NCBI GenBank assembly: GCA_024305745.1
Contig: JAHRBS010000001.1
Location: forward strand, 2,914,001 to 2,978,000
Source: Polyporus tsugae
Taxonomy: Eukaryota; Basidiomycota; Agaricomycetes; Polyporales; Polyporaceae
DNA length: 64,000 nucleotides
Direction of reading: 5' to 3'
Made by a program: the position numbers and the translations under genes. The notes under the pieces were generated by a model that did no database searches, was not told where the DNA came from, and worked only from the letters and a program-made list of their open reading frames with translations. The first letter of the stretch is position 1; every line of letters begins with the position of its first letter. This document shows positions 59,001-64,000 of the stretch, piece after piece.

Positions 59001-62000
59001 ATGCCATCTCGAGGAGGTCTCGAAAACTGCCATATTTCGCAGGTTGGACGGCCGCGGCGAGGTGTGTCGTCCGACATATTTGCGTTAGCTCGCGGCTAAC
59101 ACCTTATGTATGTATTCTTCTAGGCCCCTGCAGCGCAGGCGCCATAATTAATTCGCGTCCGAAATGTTTCATCTTACGCACCGGCAGAATCCGCCGTCAG
59201 CAGCCCCATGGTTCCGACATTCACGTCTTCCCCCGCCATGCTCTCGGGTCGACCGGTTGGCTGAAACGGTGGAGAATACGCGTTGAACCAGCGGCTGGTT
59301 CGAGAGTCCAAGATGGCCGCGGAGTCTGCAACAGAACCACCCAACTGCGGGGTGTGGACGGTCGACGATTTGATAACCATGTGCGGGCCTCGGTCCTCGG
59401 ATGTGCGGTCGGGCGTGCTGATCACTTTGTGCAGGGTCCCTCTACGCGTTGTCGCGCCGTCCCTCACGGCTGTTCGGGAGCCGTCCGATGCGCTTCGTGA
59501 GTGGTGTGTTTCACATTGGTTTCACAACAGTACTAGTCTCACTGCTGCACGTCCCCGCGCGGCCGAGGGATTCGCGCTTAAGACAAACTTGAGATGTGTC
59601 ATGCCTCGTTCGCATTGACTGTTGGCTAACGTGCTCGGTATGTACTGGTGCAGGTCCTTACAACACTTTTGCGCGACCTCGCGTCGAATACATTCTGCTT
59701 ACCCTGCAACAGAATGACAAATTGTGGGATGTGAGTGGTCTGCTGGTTGGCAAAAACTCGCGAGCATTCAGGCAGAGCCCCATTTCACGCAATTAGGAAC
59801 TGCGGTCCGACGTCGGCAGGTTTTGTGCGGGGCCCGTAGCTCGCTACGTCCGCGCTGTCGCAACACGGTCAATCTAGAAGACGACCATGAGTCTGGGAAC
59901 CGTGCGATCCCGCTTCCATGAGCGGTTTCTTTCAGGCCATTCTTGCTGACCCACTCAAGACCGACTTGCGCACGGTTGACGCGGCAGCCGCGGATTTCGC
60001 GCTCAGGATGTGCTGTGGAGGAATATGCCAAGTTCAAGTTGTTGTGCGGAACTTATGTACTGGTTAAGTGACCTTGTATGTTGCGTCTGCGTTGGGATAC
60101 TAGGACGGGCTCGGTCCATCGACCATCGTGGACTTGGAGTCTTGGATGCGTATGAATTGTCTCCCGCGTGCCTCCCTGTCGCCTGTTTGTTTCCCCACAC
60201 CGGCCGAGACCACAGCTTTGCGGGACCGCGCGCGGTACCATTTATTGGATGGGTGAGGGATAGCCGGAGGTGCCCGCACAAGGCAATTAATGTACACAAA
60301 ATAATTTGCATACCATCCACGACGTTAGTGCATTTTGCCATATCTATATGTTTCGAAGCACGGAAGGATTCGACGACATGAAGCAAGGGCGAAGGCAAGC
60401 AAAGGCCGCATAGACCGTTTGCCCGCCGCCGTTCCACATTTGGCAGGTGCTCGGGACTTGTGCGCTTCATTCCTCTGCTCTTGACCACCACCACGGCTCC
60501 CTGGGTGGAGTCTCAACAGGACGTTGATGCATACGCCGACCGTCTTGAAATCAACCCTCAGTGCTTCCTGAGTCGAAACACACAGTGACACACGGTCAAT
60601 TCTCACCATCCGACACTTTGCCTGCGTCTCGCCGCCTCGCGCTCTGAGCGGCCGGAACAAAATCTTTCCTCTGGCCGGCTTCCCTCAGAATGTCGCATAA
60701 ATGCTTTCAGGGTCGCTTCGAAACACAGTGCGGCTGCTTGACCCTGCTTTCGGCTGGCTGCCGTGGTGTCCGAAGATCAAGCGGATCCGCGGCTATTGCG
60801 AGGTGAGCTCATCGTTGCATTCGTCCCTGGGACCGACGTTAGTTGTCGGATATGTTCTGGAATAGTGGGATGCCGTGAGCAGGCGCAGTGCGTGATGGCG
60901 ACGCCTGCGCTGTCACCCTGCCCCCGCCACGCGTACCGGATATTCCTGCACGGCGCCTGGCCTGTAGTGTGTCTGTGGTCGTAACGCATGGCGTTGGCCA
61001 TTTGTGTGGAAGAGAGGACACCCGGTGCGCCATCTGGCTTCGCGTAAGGAATGCCGTGTCGAAACACCGTGGTGACTGTGTTTGTTATGCCTGTACGCGG
61101 ATCATTGTTACCGTGTCACTGTCAACCATCACAGGCGAAGCGAGCCGTTAGACACTGTGTAGTTTATCCAGTCGCCTGGGACAACTGGCCGGACCACGGG
61201 CACGTCGTGTTCCCGAGACGGCTGCATGCCATTCGACGGCGATAAACTCGATATCAGGCAGCGCGAACGTGAGCCACCCTCCAGGAAGTCGGTGACGGCT
61301 GAAATCCAGTGAGGGCATCGCTTCAGGGGTACTTGGATGAACTACGGGAGCAGCGTCCTAGCACCGCGCCCCGAGGAGACATTCGATCGGTGTGGTCAAT
61401 GCAGGTTCGGGGATTCCCATTCGTTTTGGGCATCGAAGTCGTAAGTCATTTATATAGTTCAAGAGCGTGGCAGTCGTGTTTGTGTTTACCCGGATGAAAG
61501 TCCTGCACGCTGAGTAACGGAGAGGACGTGCGCCATGGAGCAGTCGTGTCAACATGTTCCGCTGCAGCCATTTACGCAGGAGTGAGCTAGAACCACGCCG
61601 CGGCTGCAGGATGAATGTGCAGAGCGGCATAAACCATTGGTGCGGCGGAACTCGGCTCTTTGAAATCCCTATCACGCTAACCATCCTTCTATTCGCTAGA
61701 CCGCTTGCCAACCCCGAATGCTCGACCGCCATTTATCTCTTGTTAATCCCGATCACGGTGTGTACGTCAGACATATACAGATGCGCGCAAGCGAACCAAT
61801 AGGGGTCCCCGCAGAATAACCACGACGAGAATGACCCTGAGGTGGCCTGGTTCCTTTGTGCCAATTTTAAATAGGCAATTGTTCGGTAGGCAACAGAACC
61901 ACTGAACCAGAGATGGGATTCCGACCCTTCGCTTTCCATACGAGGGCACCGTGTGAGTCCGCCGTATGTTTCCCAGACTGCGTCTCCTTGTATGCTCATA

Positions 62001-62571
62001 TGTAATGCTTCTTCACAGGGTGGCCGTAGGACGCGGCTGGCCGAGCTGTATGGATGACAGTCATCCGGATTGTGCCGCGTGCTGCGCCTCAGAACGATGA
62101 CCAAGGGGTTGGATTTCTTCGTTCAATTCATGCGAGAACGCTTGCCAGGACAGGTGCGTTATTTCCTTGTGCGGCCGCCAATCAAGCCCCATTTCCGTCG
62201 CTAACCAACTAATATAAATTGGCCGCCTTCGGCAGATTGGAGGCGAGGAAACGGGACCTTGGTGCAGAGTCCCCGAGGCAGTGCCAAAGTACGGCGCGGC
62301 GGAAAACAAGGTCAGTGCGAGATGTAGAGATACAGTTTCCCACCTCTTCTCGACCCTTGACCCAGACGTAGCATTTTCAGGCACTCTAGCCGACGGCCGA
62401 AGCTCATATCTCCGATTTACATCGTCAGATGTGGTGTGTGAAATTGGTTTGCTTCTGGTGAGTCTCGTACTTGGAGTCCGATGGTCTTCATCCTCCCGTC
62501 CTTTCCCTCTCGACAAGCCTCATGCGCCTTCATATTTTTCCCTTCCCGCAACGTCAGCAGGACTTTATCCT

Positions 62572-63030
62572 CAGTCCACCAACCAGTCGTGCCCATCCCA
62601 TCCCACACGCGGTTGTCAGCCGTACTCGCTCTCCGGCCCCTCCCTCATCATCAATCCACCCCAGCTCGACATCCGGCTGCCATGTCCACAGACCTCTATC
62701 CTGAGTCCGCATACCCATCCCGCACATTTTGTTTCGTGCACGGCGACCAGCAGTACTCGCTCTCCAACCCTTGCGCCATCGTCTACTCTCTCCAGCTCCT
62801 CCCATTCAAGAAGTTCGTCGCAGAGGTCGGATCCACACCGGATGTGTTCTCCTCGCCATCGACCCGCGAACGCTAGTCCCCCAAGCAGATGGCGCACCGC
62901 AGCAGCAGCCAACCTTCCTCACCAAGCTCTACACGTACGTCCACCTGATGCGTGTCCTTCGCGCTGTGTTTGGACTGACGGGGCATTCAGCCTCCTCGAA
63001 CGGCCAGAGAACCACGCGTTGATCTGCTAG
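62572..63030 (+). pseudogene. HSF-type fragment (unit 3)
   Basis: Copy of 41250-41708 with the same TAG, at 63028-63030. Confidence 0.7.
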
Positions 63031-63472
63031 GATCCCCCAGGACTCACCGCTAGCTCGACGCCTCGAGTTTCTCTCCGATTACCTCACACCGACCTCCTCC
63101 GCTGGACGTGTTCCACCTTCGGGGCATCTCACCAACAGCCCCTTGCAGCGGCAGCTCCCGTGCACCAATGTACTTGTTGCGATTTTGCCCGTTCTGTACC
63201 TTTTCGCCCCTCTTTCGACAGGAAGACGAGAAGTGTTTGACAGTGGAGGGCGACACGGTGAGCGTGCTTCCGGCGGACGCATGCCTCCTTTGCTGACCCT
63301 GTGCTGTCCTTCAGAACGGCACTGCTGTCGACAGCCATGCGACGTCCCCGCCGTGCTGGTCATGTATTTCTAATCTCCTCTCGCGCACTTGCGAATTTCC
63401 CTCCCAATGAGCTCTCGCGATGCATTCCTGAGATATCCGTCGCGGGGCGCCAGGCCCATATTCATCTTCTAT

Positions 63473-63660
63473 GGTACGATCGTGGCGTCGAGTTGAAGGA
63501 GCAGCGCAACAACATCAAACTCTACGTCCGCTGCGTTTTCATCACGGACGACTGCGAGGACCTCATTCCCGAGTTTTCATCAAGGGCAATGATCGTCGAC
63601 TCTGAGGATATTCCCCTCAACATCTCTCGTGAGACGCTCCAGCAGAACAAGATCATCAAG
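63473..63660 (+). pseudogene. Hsp90 middle-domain fragment (unit 3)
   Basis: Copy of 42151-42338, identical by eye. Confidence 0.85.
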
Positions 63661-64000
63661 GTCCGGCCATGGCGAGTACCCGGCTTTCCAGTGTGTTTCC
63701 TTCTCACAAAGTTTTTTTTACAGCGGCGCGCAGAACGCCGCAGCCTGTCTGTCCACCGCTTCCTCCTCCCGCATTCACGCGACTCCGCTTCACAGAGCGC
63801 AGCGCACTGGGGCTCTTATCCAGTAAGTCGAACCACTGTATGCTCATAGCGAGTGCAGCTTTGAGGTACCGTTGGTGGGCATTGTTCTGACTACGCTTCG
63901 GGAATGTCTAGGCGGCTCACATCTGCTTCGCATACCAGCATGATCGACATGTGCGCGCCCTGCAGTCGCAAGGCTCAACGTGCACTCTCGTCGACGGCAT

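Larger units (their letters stand above)
54719..64000 (+). repeat. Tandem array, unit 3 (9,282 of 10,661 bp, cut by window edge)
   Basis: Third unit, the same as units 1 and 2 as far as it goes. The array continues to the window end, so its full length is unknown. Confidence 0.9.

Noticed and set aside
33397..64000. Tandem 10.6-kb units as a ribosomal DNA array
   Set aside because: The period suits fungal rDNA, but no 18S, 5.8S, 28S or 5S sequence is visible, and the unit contains GH55, HSF and Hsp90 pieces.
33397..64000. CRISPR array or satellite
   Set aside because: The repeat unit is far too long, there are no spacers, and the genome is eukaryotic.
1..64000. tRNA genes
   Set aside because: I scanned for T-arm-like GGTTCGA contexts with matching acceptor stems and found none that fit; a tRNAscan run would be decisive.

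Overview
The window looks like nuclear DNA of an Agaricomycete fungus, probably a wood- or litter-decaying basidiomycete of the Polyporales type; I cannot name a genus. The evidence is GC-rich DNA, genes cut by many short introns (mostly 50-65 nt, GT-AG), secreted polysaccharide hydrolases including one with a fungal CBM1, an F-box/WD40 gene style common in mushrooms, and a complete ATG27. Exon boundaries below were derived by hand from splice signals plus reading frame and family conservation.

Left part (1-33,607), mostly single-copy genes: a secreted class 3 lipase (5' part only, minus), an HSP12-like stress protein (plus), a CBM1-GH27 alpha-galactosidase (minus), a gene with an RNase H1/viroplasmin-type N-terminal domain and a long disordered tail (minus), ATG27 (minus) divergent from an ataxin-3/Josephin deubiquitinase with UIM-like motifs (plus), an F-box/WD40 pseudogene carrying three lesions (minus), an RPL11 pseudogene (minus), a seven-bladed WD40 ORF that may be fused to an upstream conserved fungal protein (minus), Ap4A phosphorylase/ATP adenylyltransferase (plus), an Rds1-like ferritin-fold secreted protein (minus), an Old Yellow Enzyme (plus) and a complete secreted GH55 exo-beta-1,3-glucanase (plus). 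There is no operon logic. Broad themes are wall or polysaccharide hydrolysis (GH27, GH55, lipase), stress (HSP12, Rds1-like, OYE) and protein turnover (ATG27, Josephin, F-box).

Right part (33,397-64,000): a direct tandem array with a period of 10,661 bp. Two full units and 87% of a third are present, and by eye they are identical. Each unit starts inside the 3' end of the GH55 gene, runs through about 7-8 kb with no recognisable gene (including a roughly 200-bp MITE-like inverted repeat), then carries a broken heat-shock-factor fragment, a broken Hsp90 middle-domain fragment, and a 5'-truncated second copy of the GH55 3' end that leads into the next unit. The GH55 tract just left of the array (32,908-33,396) differs from the equivalent tract inside the units by roughly 4-5%, while everything after it is identical. 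That pattern suggests unequal crossing-over between two diverged GH55 copies, or an assembly artefact, and is the most notable structure in the window.
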